64,000 nt of DNA from CAMBRQ01 sp945870325 (lineage in GTDB: Bacteria; Bacillota; Clostridia; Lachnospirales; Lachnospiraceae), in the NCBI RefSeq assembly GCF_050313795.1, contig NZ_JBNPMC010000005.1, forward strand, positions 1 to 64,000, read 5' to 3'. Shown in pieces: positions 8,277-15,851 of the stretch (its first letter is position 1; every line of letters starts with the position of its first letter). The notes under the pieces were generated by a model. That model did no database searches. It was not told where the DNA came from and saw only the letters and a program-made list of their open reading frames with translations. The position numbers were made by a program, and so were the translations under genes.

Positions 8277-8350
8277 GTTAGCTGGCGGCTAATCAAAAAT
8301 ACTGTTTTTCAAACAGGGAAAAATAGAATATTTCATTAGCTACAGCTAAT
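8277..8350. repeat. TTAGC-type palindromes upstream of the ParB-like gene
   Basis: Two palindromic boxes are present: GTTAGCTGGCGGCTAAT at 8277-8293 and ATTAGCTACAGCTAAT at 8335-8350, the latter with perfect 7-bp arms. Counterparts are in module III at 15271-15287 and 15455-15470. Their conserved position ahead of a parB-type gene makes them candidate ParB or excisionase binding sites. Confidence 0.5.
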
Positions 8351-8362
8351 GGTAATCGAGAT

Positions 8363-8415
8363 GCTCGTTTGGATCAGATTCAATAAAAAAGAATCTAATC
8401 TGAACGGGCATTTTT
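8363..8415 (+). terminator. Hairpin terminator or attenuator ahead of the ParB-like gene
   Basis: GCTCGTTTGGATCAGATTC (8363-8381) pairs, with several G-U pairs, with the arm ending GGGC at 8409, and five Ts follow. It ends about 30 bp before the gene start at 8445. A near-identical copy is at 15527-15578 in module III. Its place in the leader suggests premature termination control. Confidence 0.65.
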
Positions 8416-8444
8416 GTTTGGATTACAGGAAAAGGAGGAGTTCA

Positions 8445-9314
8445 ATGGCAGAAAAAGAAGCAGCCAATCAGTTTGATGATGAAAAGGTAATTGAAATTGA
8501 GATTGAAAGGCTCAGATCTTTTAAAGATCATCCATTCAAGGTTGAAGATGATAAGGATATGCATCTTCTGAAAGACAGCATAAAGAAATATGGCGTTTTA
8601 AATCCGCTGATTGTCAGACCTGTACCAGATGGTGTATACGAAATCATTTCAGGTCACAGAAGAAAATATGCGGCACAGCAACTTGGATATCGAAAAGTGC
8701 CTGTGATCATTCGGGTTATGAACGATGAAGAAGCCATTATAAAAATGGTGGATTCCAATCTTCAAAGGGAACGGATCAGTTACAGTGAGAAAACTTTTGC
8801 TTACAAAATGAAAAATGATGCTATGAAAAGGACTGCCGGAAGACCGCGTAGCCAAATCGACCACAATTTAAAAGTAAAAAGAATAGTGGAAATCATAGCA
8901 GAAGAAACGGGTGAAAGTCCAAAGCAGGTACAAAGATATATTACTCTCACGAATCTGATTCCGGAACTTTTACAACAGCTGGATGATGAGCTTATTTCAT
9001 TCAATCCGGCAGTTGAACTGGCAGCATTAAAGGAAAATGAACAAAAACATTTAATCGAAGCCATGGATTATGCTCAATCAGTGCCATCTCTTTCTCAGGC
9101 ACAAAGAATAAAGAAATTGAGTAAAGATGGAAAACTGACTCTGGAGAAGATGCAAGATATCCTAAGTGAAATAAAAAAAGGGGAAATATCCAGAGTCACA
9201 TTTACAAATGAACAGCTTCACAGATACTTTCCAAACAACTATACACCGGAAATGATGAAGCGTGAAATCGTAGCAATCTTAAAAATATGGATGGAACAAT
9301 ACTGGGATAAATAA
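8445..9314 (+). CDS. ParB/RepB/Spo0J family partition protein of the island
   Basis: A 289-residue ParB-like protein. The ParB/Srx domain spans about residues 14-110 with the nucleotide-binding motif GHRRKYA at 70-76, and a helix-turn-helix region follows around 115-165 (SYSEKTFAYKMK ... SPKQVQRYITL). It differs clearly from the chromosomal ParB at 1635. The start at 8445 is set by SD AAAGGAGGAG; an upstream in-frame ATG at 8349 lies before a terminator. A broken parA follows 18 bp downstream. In integrative elements such pairs stabilise the circular form or regulate replication and transfer genes. A scrap of a homologous parB survives at 17307-17345. Confidence 0.88.
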   Translation: MAEKEAANQFDDEKVIEIEIERLRSFKDHPFKVEDDKDMHLLKDSIKKYGVLNPLIVRPVPDGVYEIISGHRRKYAAQQLGYRKVPVIIRVMNDEEAIIKMVDSNLQRERISYSEKTFAYKMKNDAMKRTAGRPRSQIDHNLKVKRIVEIIAEETGESPKQVQRYITLTNLIPELLQQLDDELISFNPAVELAALKENEQKHLIEAMDYAQSVPSLSQAQRIKKLSKDGKLTLEKMQDILSEIKKGEISRVTFTNEQLHRYFPNNYTPEMMKREIVAILKIWMEQYWDK

Positions 9315-9332
9315 GAAACGGAGGAATGAAGA

Positions 9333-9702
9333 ATGTGTAAAGTAATCGCTGTTACAAATCAGAAAGGCGGTGTCGGAAAGACCACGACAACCGTAAATTT
9401 AGGAATTGGTCTCGCAAAAGAAAAAAGTGCCGATGATTGATGCGAATCCGCAGGGGAGCCTGACTGCCAGTCTCGGATATGTGGAACCGGATGATCTTGG
9501 TAATACTCTGGCAACCATCATGCTGGCAGTGATCAATGAGGAAGAGATACAGACGAATGATGGGATTCTTCATCATGAAGAGAATAAGGATCTGTTACCA
9601 GCAAACATTGAACTATCAGCTCTGGAAGTAACACTGGGAGATGGAGAAAAGTATATAGATTTATTAATCTTCTATGCTCCGATTCGGGGAGAGGAAGGTT
9701 AA
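9333..9702 (+). pseudogene. ParA-type ATPase, frameshifted and truncated
   Basis: The start MCKVIAVTNQKGGVGKTTTTVNL is a perfect ParA opening with Walker A, but the frame ends at a TGA after about 35 codons. A second frame continues the family sequence with MIDANPQGSLTASLGY and LLPANIELSALEVTL, then leaves the family at about 9640 and stops at 9702. So a small deletion caused a frameshift near 9410-9425 and the C-terminal half, including the Walker B region, is deleted. SD GGAGGA precedes the ATG. The element's partition system is therefore not functional as a ParAB pair. Confidence 0.85.
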
Positions 9703-9717
9703 AGAAAAGAGGAAACT

Positions 9718-9924
9718 ATGCAGACAAGGCAGGAGGCAATACAATATTGCCATTCATTTCAAGATGTATATGAAGATTATCCTTTTCATGATGATAATTG
9801 GTGTGTTATGTGTCATAAAGAGAATAAGAAGACATCTATTATCCTGGATGGCTCTGTTCCAGATCAAGATATCCGGCGTATGATTGGGGAAAGTTATGAT
9901 CTGACGAAAGGGAAGAAAAAATGA
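9718..9924 (+). pseudogene. MmcQ/YjbR family protein, internally deleted
   Basis: This 68-residue frame has the N-terminal part of the MmcQ/YjbR family (AIQYCHSFQDVYEDYPFHDDNWCVM) joined directly to its C-terminal part (SIILDGSVPDQDIRRMIGESYDLT). Full-length members have about 115-120 residues, so some 40-50 residues of the double-wing core are missing, in frame. The family has a CyaY-like fold and no settled function. An in-frame deletion leaving both ends is unusual and fits the deletions seen in neighbouring genes. Confidence 0.75.
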
Positions 9925-10092
9925 GGATTATAAAGGTCTGTTCTTTGCGAACGGGATTTCTTATTTTATAATAAATTAATCTGAATTACCAGTTTTTAGT
10001 GTGTATACCATACACAAAGGTATCTAAAGGTAAAAAATAAGATATATAGCCATAAAAAGGGTAAAAAAGGTTTTAAATAGTAAAATATGTGG

Positions 10093-10098
10093 TATAAT
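10093..10098 (+). promoter_or_regulatory. -10 box upstream of the ATPase-nuclease pair
   Basis: TATAAT preceded by TGTGG lies 30 bp before the ATG at 10128, with SD TAGGAGGTGG between. No good -35 is visible. It suggests the pair has its own promoter, separate from the upstream debris. Confidence 0.55.
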
Positions 10099-10127
10099 AG
10101 TCATAGAAAGTTTTAGGAGGTGGAAGT

Positions 10128-11312
10128 ATGCAGCTGAAAGCAGAAAATGTATTTAAACCAGGTGCATTTCCGGAATATACATATGTATCTCGTAATTATG
10201 AAAATACAGGAATTTCATACGAATTAAGATTAAAACAAGCTTTAAGAACAGCAGGATGCTTAACTTCGATAATAGGTCCTTCTAAAATGGGAAAGACTAT
10301 ATTATGTGAACAAGTTATAGGCCTAGATAATATTGTTGAAATATCGGGGGCAGATTTTAATGAGAATGTAGATTTTTGGGCAACTATAGCAGCAAAGGTT
10401 GGATTACCATATATGGGTGAAATAACTACAGAAAGGTCTGCTACGGAAGGAAATAACAAAGAGAGCGATAGTAAAAGCGAAAAATATGTTCTGTCTAAAG
10501 ATAAAGTAATACAGTATTACATTGAAAACGAAAAGGTTTTAGTTATAGATGATTTCCACTATGCATCACCGGAAATGCAAATGAAAATGGCACAACAGTT
10601 GAAAGATGCAATAAGACGAGAATTAAAAGTAGTTGTAGTTTCCTTACCACATAGAGCGGATGATGCTATTAGACAGAATGCAGATTTATCAGGCAGGTTG
10701 AGCTTGATTAATATAGAAACATGGAAGGAAGAGGATCTGAAAAAGATTGCATTAAAAGGCTTTGATAAATTGAATATTAAAATAGAGAATTCTATTGCGG
10801 AGAAATTGGCTGTTGAGTGTCTTACATCGCCGCAATTGATGCAATATATATGCCTGAGTATTTGTACACTATTAGAAGATGAAGAAAAACAGGAAATAAA
10901 TGATGATATATTGCAAAGGGCTTACAAATTCACCACGATGAACTTTAATTATGCTGATGTAGTAAGTGTGATGTCAAAGGGACCAAATCCACGAGGCCAG
11001 CAAAGGAAACATTATCAAACTATTGATGGCAAGGAACTGGATTTATATGGTCTGATTGTTGAATCTTTAGCAAAAAATCCTCCATTGATGGAAATAGATT
11101 TTGATACTTTCTATAATAGAATCATTCAGCTTATTAAAACTACCGATACAAAATTAGACAAACAAACCGTTAAAAATCATTTGAATAGTTTGCAAGGAAT
11201 TTTAGAAGGAAAAGAAGAAATTTATCGTGCAATCGAATGGAAGGATGGAACTATTTATGTCCTTGATCCATTATTTTTATTTTATCTAAGATGGGGGAGA
11301 ATGAATGGATAA
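10128..11312 (+). CDS. AAA-type ATPase of a two-gene ATPase-nuclease system
   Basis: A 394-residue soluble ATPase. Walker A GPSKMGKT is at residues 50-57 and Walker B KVLVIDDFHYA has D141/D142. A sensor-like stretch VVVVSLPHRADDAI and an arginine in DLSGRLSLINIE follow. The second half holds a helical lid (about 190-260) and a winged-helix-like C-terminus ending in IYVLDPLFLFYLRWGRMN. This layout resembles ATP-binding proteins of the STAND/archaeal-ATPase kind used as sensors or motors in conflict systems. The stop overlaps the next gene by 8 bp, so both proteins are made together. I do not recognise a named family. Its AT-rich composition matches the partner and differs from module I. Confidence 0.75.
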   Translation: MQLKAENVFKPGAFPEYTYVSRNYENTGISYELRLKQALRTAGCLTSIIGPSKMGKTILCEQVIGLDNIVEISGADFNENVDFWATIAAKVGLPYMGEITTERSATEGNNKESDSKSEKYVLSKDKVIQYYIENEKVLVIDDFHYASPEMQMKMAQQLKDAIRRELKVVVVSLPHRADDAIRQNADLSGRLSLINIETWKEEDLKKIALKGFDKLNIKIENSIAEKLAVECLTSPQLMQYICLSICTLLEDEEKQEINDDILQRAYKFTTMNFNYADVVSVMSKGPNPRGQQRKHYQTIDGKELDLYGLIVESLAKNPPLMEIDFDTFYNRIIQLIKTTDTKLDKQTVKNHLNSLQGILEGKEEIYRAIEWKDGTIYVLDPLFLFYLRWGRMNG

Positions 11313-12039
11313 CATATTGGGTGCTTTTATAGAAAAAATTAGTTGTGTTGCCACAGAAAAAGAGTATAACGAAGTTGTCCAGGAATTGAATCAGACACTA
11401 TACACGGAAGGATATTCAGAAGAAATTTGCCAGGAAGTTAAGTGTAAACAAAAATATATAAAAAATAGGTTCTCGGATGAAGCGAACAAGGAAAAAATGC
11501 TTACAGCAAAAGAAAATCTATTAGATTATCTCTACATGATTTCAAGAAAAGAAAAAAAGAATGTTAATATCGAGTATTTAGAAAAATATCTGAAAAATTT
11601 TTATATGTTTTTAGAGGCATTAACAGAAAGAGAACCCGATAAACGCGCAACATTGACGAAAGATAAATTACAGCAAATCAAAATTGGAAACGAATATGAT
11701 TTGCAGCATCTTTTGTATGCTGTTTTAAAGCCGGTATATCCGGATATTCGCAAAGAAGTAGCTGAAGATTCAGGAGTTGGAATGATTAGAAGTGATTTAA
11801 AAATTCCGGGTCTAAATTTGGTTTTGGAAACAAAATGTACGGGAGAAAAAACGAGATTGAAAAAACTAACCGAAGAAATTGAGGCAGATATTGTTCATTA
11901 TTCGGAGGACTATATTTTATTCTACGTATATGATAAAGAAAAAATCATAAAAGATAAGCAAAATTATGAAAGTCAATTTAATCGTGTGTTTGATGGAAAA
12001 AATATAAAGATTATTATTCAACAACCGATAAGTATTTAA
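11305..12039 (+). CDS. PD-(D/E)XK nuclease, DpnII/MboI-like
   Basis: A 244-residue protein. Residues 1-125 are helical and charged. The C-terminal part has a restriction-endonuclease-like core: D164 in IRSDLKIPG, then E175 and K177 in LVLETKCT, giving the D...ExK signature. The following KKLTEEIEADIVHYSEDYILFYVYD matches the DpnII/MboI-type domain, where a conserved helix and a strand ending in VYD follow the active site. It probably cuts DNA. Overlap with the ATPase gene suggests a complex in which the ATPase licenses cutting. No methyltransferase is nearby, so it is not a normal restriction-modification pair. Confidence 0.75.
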   Translation: MDNILGAFIEKISCVATEKEYNEVVQELNQTLYTEGYSEEICQEVKCKQKYIKNRFSDEANKEKMLTAKENLLDYLYMISRKEKKNVNIEYLEKYLKNFYMFLEALTEREPDKRATLTKDKLQQIKIGNEYDLQHLLYAVLKPVYPDIRKEVAEDSGVGMIRSDLKIPGLNLVLETKCTGEKTRLKKLTEEIEADIVHYSEDYILFYVYDKEKIIKDKQNYESQFNRVFDGKNIKIIIQQPISI

Positions 12040-12062
12040 AACATGAAATTTTATAGAAATAG

Positions 12063-12087
12063 CTCGTTCGGTTGGAACGAGTTTTTT
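12063..12087 (+). terminator. Terminator of the ATPase-nuclease operon
   Basis: CTCGTTC (12063-12069) pairs with GAACGAG (12075-12081), followed by six Ts. It ends the two-gene operon 24 bp after the nuclease stop. Confidence 0.85.
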
Positions 12088-12612
12088 CTATTTCGCCAGA
12101 AAATTACTCTGTATATCCATCGGCATATGATAAGCCTGCCCGCGTTTCATCAGGCTGTACAGTTTGAAGTTCATTAACTCTGGACTGGCATTTAGGCTGC
12201 TACAGAATCCAAAGTAATTTAGGTCTTCATTTTTGACATTTTAGCCACATCGTCATCTCCAAGGAGAAGATCGGTGGAAAACAGATTGGCTTTGTATTCT
12301 GCCCAGTCTTTCATATTGTAAAGTACATCATCCTTCATTGAAGCCATTTTCAACTTTGACCGATGTTAGGACGATGTGTCCCAGTTCGTGTGCGGCAACG
12401 ATACGCTGCTCTTCTTCTGAAAGGAAACTGCTGATCATGACATAAATCGTCTGGCAGTTCATGAAGCAGTAGCCTTTTAATTTCTTGTAATTTGATGTTT
12501 CCCCGACTACAACGTTCATGCAGTTGAGAAGTTCAAAAGGGTCTCTGGTCTTAAATCGACTGACCAGCTCCTCCACTTTTGTGTAAATATAGCTGTTTCC
12601 CAAATATATCAC
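12088..12612 (-). pseudogene. ImmA/IrrE family metallopeptidase, frameshifted
   Basis: The first 94 codons read an ImmA-type zinc peptidase with the HELGH motif in RIVAAHELGHIVLTSVKVE. The frame breaks around 12340. Family sequence resumes in another frame (MKDDVLYNMKDWAEYKANLFSTDLLLGDDDVA), breaks again near 12245, and ends with ELMNFKLYSLMKRGQAYHMPMDI at a stop at 12088. ImmA cleaves the ImmR repressor of ICEs and prophages to induce transfer. No ImmR-type repressor gene survives beside it. Two frameshifts show it is dead. Confidence 0.85.
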
Positions 12613-12642
12613 CTCAAAAGATAAGTTGCCTCAAATACGGCA

Positions 12643-13005
12643 ATGTATTATGGATATACAGACCGTGTGCCGGGAATCTGGCATATAGCAGTGGATAACA
12701 AATCGGCAAGGAATAAATTCAAGATGGATTTTCCAATTATAAAGCCACACTTCATTGATGCAAACAGATTGGATATTGGTGTAAGTGAAGGAAATATTGA
12801 CGGAATTACCGTAAAGATATATGACCGGGAACGTGTGGTCTGTGATTGTCTTAGACATATTAATACTATGGATGGAGAAGTGTTTAACACAGTGATTCAA
12901 AGATATGTGAAGGACAAAGATAAAGATGCTGCTAAACTGATGGAGTATGCTGTGAAACTTGGTGTGGAAAAAAAGGCAAGAAGGGTGGTTGGAGTATGGC
13001 TGTAA
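12643..13005 (+). pseudogene. AbiEi-type antitoxin, N-terminally truncated
   Basis: The 120 codons match the C-terminal DNA-binding and effector region of AbiEi-family type IV antitoxins: WHIAVDNKSARNKFK, VKIYDRERVVCDCLRH and KLMEYAVKLGVEKKARRVVGVWL. Intact members are around 200 residues and begin with a winged helix that is missing here. The truncated end lies 30 bp from the truncated start of the opposite-facing immA remnant, so a deletion probably joined them. It overlaps the start of the abiEii fragment by 10 bp, as the antitoxin and toxin genes do in intact AbiE loci. Confidence 0.8.
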
Positions 13006-13193
13006 AAGAGATAAAGGATATGGGCGCATCAGTGCTTGCCAGATTAAAAAAGCAAGCAAAGGAAACAGGAATCAATTATCAGACTTGTCTCCAGCTTTTT
13101 GCACAAGAGGAGTTTCTTCGTAAACTTGAAATGTCACAGTATGCGGAAAATCTTGTTTTGGGACTGCATCGATATTTCCGAAAAAGCGATTGA
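12996..13193 (+). pseudogene. AbiEii-type toxin, N-terminal fragment
   Basis: The 65 codons begin like an AbiEii/nucleotidyltransferase toxin: SVLARLKKQAKETGINYQT, then LQLFAQEEFLRKL and YAENLVL. Family sequence stops where the catalytic nucleotidyltransferase motifs should begin and the frame ends at 13193. The toxin lacks its active site and cannot work. Together with the truncated antitoxin, this is a dead AbiE abortive-infection locus. Confidence 0.8.
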
Positions 13194-13344
13194 GGAGAAC
13201 CGGGCGTATCTATTCATAAATAAGGAATCTCAGCGTGTGAGCAAGGCGGCCTTAAAGGAACTGGATGCAGAACTGCTTGCAAAGGTTCTTTCAAATCCAG
13301 AAATGGCAGCACTTCTTACGTCACTGGCGAAGAGGATGAAATAA
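13175..13344 (+). pseudogene. Unidentified C-terminal gene remnant
   Basis: A reading frame overlapping the AbiEii fragment in another frame reads KAIEENRAYLFINKESQ and then a helical tail ending LTSLAKRMK. It looks like real coding sequence, since it is charged, helical and has normal codon use, but has no start of its own. I do not recognise the family. The AbiEii fragment seems to have been fused to it by a deletion near 13165. Confidence 0.4.
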
Positions 13345-13433
13345 TGAAAAATAGTGAAAAAATAGTGTAATTTTAGTGGAAAAATAATTCATGAATCGAT
13401 ATAATATATATTGATGAAATGGAGGTGGACAAT

Positions 13434-14534
13434 TTGATAAAGGTTACACTAACGAATGAAATTTTAAAAAGGATATCGGAGATTGATGAAAATCGTTTTT
13501 CTCTTAGCACGATAGAATTGCCGCCTGTTACAAAGAATAGACTTAGAAAAAACTCTAAGAAAAAAAGTTCATATGCTTCTAATAAGATTGAGGGAAATCC
13601 TTTGACTGAAAAACAGGCGAATGAAGCCATTGACAGTGATCCTCACAAACATTTTTTGAAGCCAGAACAGGAAGTTCGCAATTACTTTCTGGCCTTAAAT
13701 CTTCTGGAAGAGAAGTTGAAAAAGAAAGAACTCTTTTCAAAAAAGATGATTCTTGAAGTGCAGGCAATTGTTGAAAAAGGTGCCGGGGAAGAAAAGATAG
13801 GATTAAGAGGTCCTATGCCGCCAGGAATGTTATTTGCAGTATATGATTCCGAAACGGGAGCACCAGAATATATTCCACCAGAGTATATAGATATTCCGGA
13901 GTTACTGGATGAACTTGTTGAATATGTAAATACCACAGATGATCATCCGTTAATCATTGCTGCCGTAGTCCATTATCAACTGGTTACCATTCATCCTTTT
14001 GAAGATGGAAATGGAAGAACTGCCAGACTAATGTCAGGCTATATTCTTGATTATTATGGATACGGTTTTAATGGAATTGGTTCTCTGGAAGAATATTTTG
14101 CCTATGATCCAGATGAGTATTATGCATCGTTGCAAATGGGATTACCTGCATTGTATTATTCAGGAAGGGAAAATCCTCCGCATCCGGAAATCTGGATCAA
14201 TTATTTTTTGAAAATGATGGGATTGTATTCTAAAAAAGTATATGAGTTATCGAAAGCGTCAGAGAAAGATGAATTAGAAGGAAGCCTGTCTTATCTAAAT
14301 ACAAAAGAAAAAGAATTTTTAGTGTTTCTGTTAAAAAAACGATTATACGAGTTTACACCAATTGAAGTAAGTAAGTTGATTGGTGTAACAAACAAGACGG
14401 TTATTAATAGATGTGCGAAGCTTGCAAATAATGGTTTTTTGATTCCTATCATTGTCAAAACAAGAGTTCGTTCCTATCGGTTAAGCGATTTTTCAAGAAC
14501 AAATGAAAAAAGGATTTTGAAAAAATTGTCGTAG
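13434..14534 (+). CDS. Fic family protein (AMP-transferase type)
   Basis: A Fic-domain protein of 366 residues. The catalytic motif HPFEDGNGRTAR is at residues 187-198 (H187 base, D/G/N anion hole, R198). The N-terminal inhibitory helix motif SxxxEGN is present (S49, E53), which places it in the self-inhibited class with the inhibitory helix N-terminal to the Fic core. A winged-helix domain follows the Fic core (FTPIEVSKLIGVTNKTVINRCAKLANNGFL). The start is most likely TTG 13434, served by SD GGAGGT at 13421-13426; an ATG at 13419 overlaps that SD and has none of its own. Such proteins AMPylate targets and often travel on mobile DNA. It appears intact. Confidence 0.88.
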   Translation: MIKVTLTNEILKRISEIDENRFSLSTIELPPVTKNRLRKNSKKKSSYASNKIEGNPLTEKQANEAIDSDPHKHFLKPEQEVRNYFLALNLLEEKLKKKELFSKKMILEVQAIVEKGAGEEKIGLRGPMPPGMLFAVYDSETGAPEYIPPEYIDIPELLDELVEYVNTTDDHPLIIAAVVHYQLVTIHPFEDGNGRTARLMSGYILDYYGYGFNGIGSLEEYFAYDPDEYYASLQMGLPALYYSGRENPPHPEIWINYFLKMMGLYSKKVYELSKASEKDELEGSLSYLNTKEKEFLVFLLKKRLYEFTPIEVSKLIGVTNKTVINRCAKLANNGFLIPIIVKTRVRSYRLSDFSRTNEKRILKKLS

Positions 14535-14845
14535 TCGAAACCCCATAGACAAATCGACAATAACGTTGCATAGTAATAATAGAATCTGGTCAATTGAATA
14601 TTGTTTATCATTCCTGCTTGTAAGTGGATGGTAGCCGGAATATGATATCTGTTAATAACAACAGAGCTTTCCCCGGATGTTAGCAGTTGCAAAGAATCTG
14701 CTAATTTTCAGGGCTTATCTGGACTTAACAGAAAGGATATTCAGATTACAAGAATTTGATTCGAAAGTGAAAAAAGTCCTTGATAATAAAGGGCAAAACA
14801 TATCAGTTCTTGACAGGGATTAACAGAACCACAGAGCTCTCCTAA
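14531..14845 (+). repeat. 315-bp long direct repeat, copy A
   Basis: This stretch recurs at 30781-31095 with roughly 95 percent identity by eye, including small indels. It is non-coding, contains an inverted pair TTAGCAG...CTGCTAA, and runs into CTCCTAAG, a partial att core. Copy A starts within the last codons of the fic gene. The two copies sit at the right ends of modules II and III and look like a shared terminal module of one element family. Confidence 0.85.
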
Positions 14846-15077
14846 GAAGGAGCCGCGGCTGAACCCTGAGGGAAAACAGAAAAAAGAACTTGGAGTTCGA
14901 ATCGATTCTGGAAGAGACAAAATTAACAACGAAGCTTTCCCCATTCAGGCGGATGCTCTACTGTTAATAAAATGAATAATCTGATGATATCCAGCTAGTC
15001 AAAATTAGCTGAAAATCATAAAACGGTTACCGAACCAAAGTGCTGAAAACCCAGTGTTTAAGCCAAAAATCGGTAAT
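14846..15077. other. Non-coding spacer before the complete tRNA-Arg
   Basis: About 230 bp without a reading frame. It contains an inverted pair CAGCTA (14992-14997) and TAGCTG (15006-15011) related to the TTAGC boxes. Nothing else is recognisable. Confidence 0.5.
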
Positions 15078-15149
15078 GTCCTCTTAGTTTAACGGATAAA
15101 ACAAGCGCCTCCTAAGCGCTAGCTGTGGGTTCGATTCCCGCAGGGGACG
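15078..15149 (+). tRNA. tRNA-Arg(CCU), second copy
   Basis: A 72-nt cloverleaf: acceptor GTCCTCT pairs with AGGGGAC (one G-U pair), discriminator G, anticodon stem AGCGC/GCGCT, anticodon CCT at 15111-15113, and T-arm GGGTTCGATTCCC. CCA is not encoded. It contains the att core at 15109-15122 and lies at the junction of modules II and III, so it was probably brought in or rebuilt by an integrating element. Confidence 0.88.
15109..15122 (+). repeat. att core copy 3 (module II/III junction)
   Basis: CTCCTAAGCGCTAG within the anticodon arm of the complete tRNA-Arg at 15078-15149. The DNA that follows (tRNA 3' half, then the hairpin terminator) matches the start of module II at 8116 onward. Confidence 0.8.
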
Positions 15150-15158
15150 GTTGCAAAC

Positions 15159-15206
15159 AAAGCGGTAATGATTAGCAGAAAATGCTATGTCATGAACCGC
15201 TTTTTT
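15159..15206 (+). terminator. Terminator at the left end of module III
   Basis: AAAGCGGT (15159-15166) pairs with ACCGCTTT, followed by Ts. It is almost identical to 8166-8213 and ends the tRNA-Arg transcript. Confidence 0.8.
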
Positions 15207-15270
15207 GTTTTCAATGAGATGAAAAAAAGCAGGACGGGAATGAATTTCCAGCTAATTTGAAGTGATTTTC

Positions 15271-15470
15271 GTTAGCTGACAGCTAATCCAAAATACTGTT
15301 TTGCAAACAGGAAAAAATACGATTCCTGCTAACATCGGGGTTCGGTCTTATTAAAACCTCAGATTGGGGATGTAAAACAGTGTAAAAAGGAGTAAAATCC
15401 TTTATGGAATAAACACTCTGCTAATTTTGGTTAGCTGAAACAATAGATTATTTCATTAGCTACAGCTAAG
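15271..15470. repeat. TTAGC-type palindromes of module III
   Basis: GTTAGCTGACAGCTAAT at 15271-15287 has perfect 7-bp arms around one base, and ATTAGCTACAGCTAAG is at 15455-15470. They correspond in order to the boxes at 8277 and 8335, with about 120 bp of extra DNA between them that recurs at 17214. Confidence 0.5.
15293..15385 (+). repeat. About 93-bp direct repeat flanking the IS110 region, copy 1
   Basis: The stretch starting ACTGTTTTGCAAACAGG and including CCTGCTAACATCGGGGTT recurs at about 17214-17306. The two copies flank the IS110 element and its surroundings, which suggests a duplication or rearrangement linked to that insertion. Confidence 0.6.
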
Positions 15471-15526
15471 TCAAAGAAACCTCCACTGGAGCTTCCTTTG
15501 ACATGCTAAGGCATGGCAAGCGAGAT

Positions 15527-15578
15527 GCTCGTTTGGATCAGATTCAATAAAAAAGAATCTAATCTGAACGGGCTTTTT
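15527..15578 (+). terminator. Terminator, copy of the ParB-leader hairpin
   Basis: A 19-bp imperfect stem (15527-15545 with 15555-15573) followed by five Ts. It matches 8363-8415 closely up to GGGC. The sequence departs from that copy immediately after, which places the left boundary of the IS110 insertion at about 15574-15590. Confidence 0.7.
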
Positions 15579-15599
15579 AGTACCATAAAAGTGTAGTAG

Positions 15600-15851
15600 T
15601 TAGAGAGTAATTAACTCTGACATCTGCACTTATTTTATTATAATAGGGAAAGCAGTTGGTATGGCATGGGCTTTTTTGGATTTTTAACATCCGTCAATAA
15701 AACCGTCAACCAACCCCTTATTATAAATATTCGCTTAGGCAGGTTGATACTCTATGAGAGCTTTCGTGTAACGAACTAAACTGAATCGTAATAAGTGTGA
15801 ATGGTTTTACTGATTGCTAATAAAAATGTACCAAGGTAGTAGGAGGTTATT
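15600..15851 (+). ncRNA. Possible bridge RNA region of the IS110 element
   Basis: IS110-group elements encode a structured guide (bridge) RNA in the non-coding end upstream of the transposase. The 250-bp leader here is non-coding, lies directly before the transposase SD (AGGAGG), and has a plausible -10 (TATAAT, 15640-15645). I did not derive a secondary structure or guide loops, so this is a positional prediction. Confidence 0.35.

Noticed and set aside
8349..8444. Longer N-terminus for the ParB-like protein
   Set aside because: The in-frame ATG at 8349 lies before a hairpin terminator and has no SD, while 8445 has a very strong one.
12631..13059. Leftward frame opposite the abiEi fragment
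   Set aside because: It is antisense to a recognisable AbiEi C-terminus and has no start signal.
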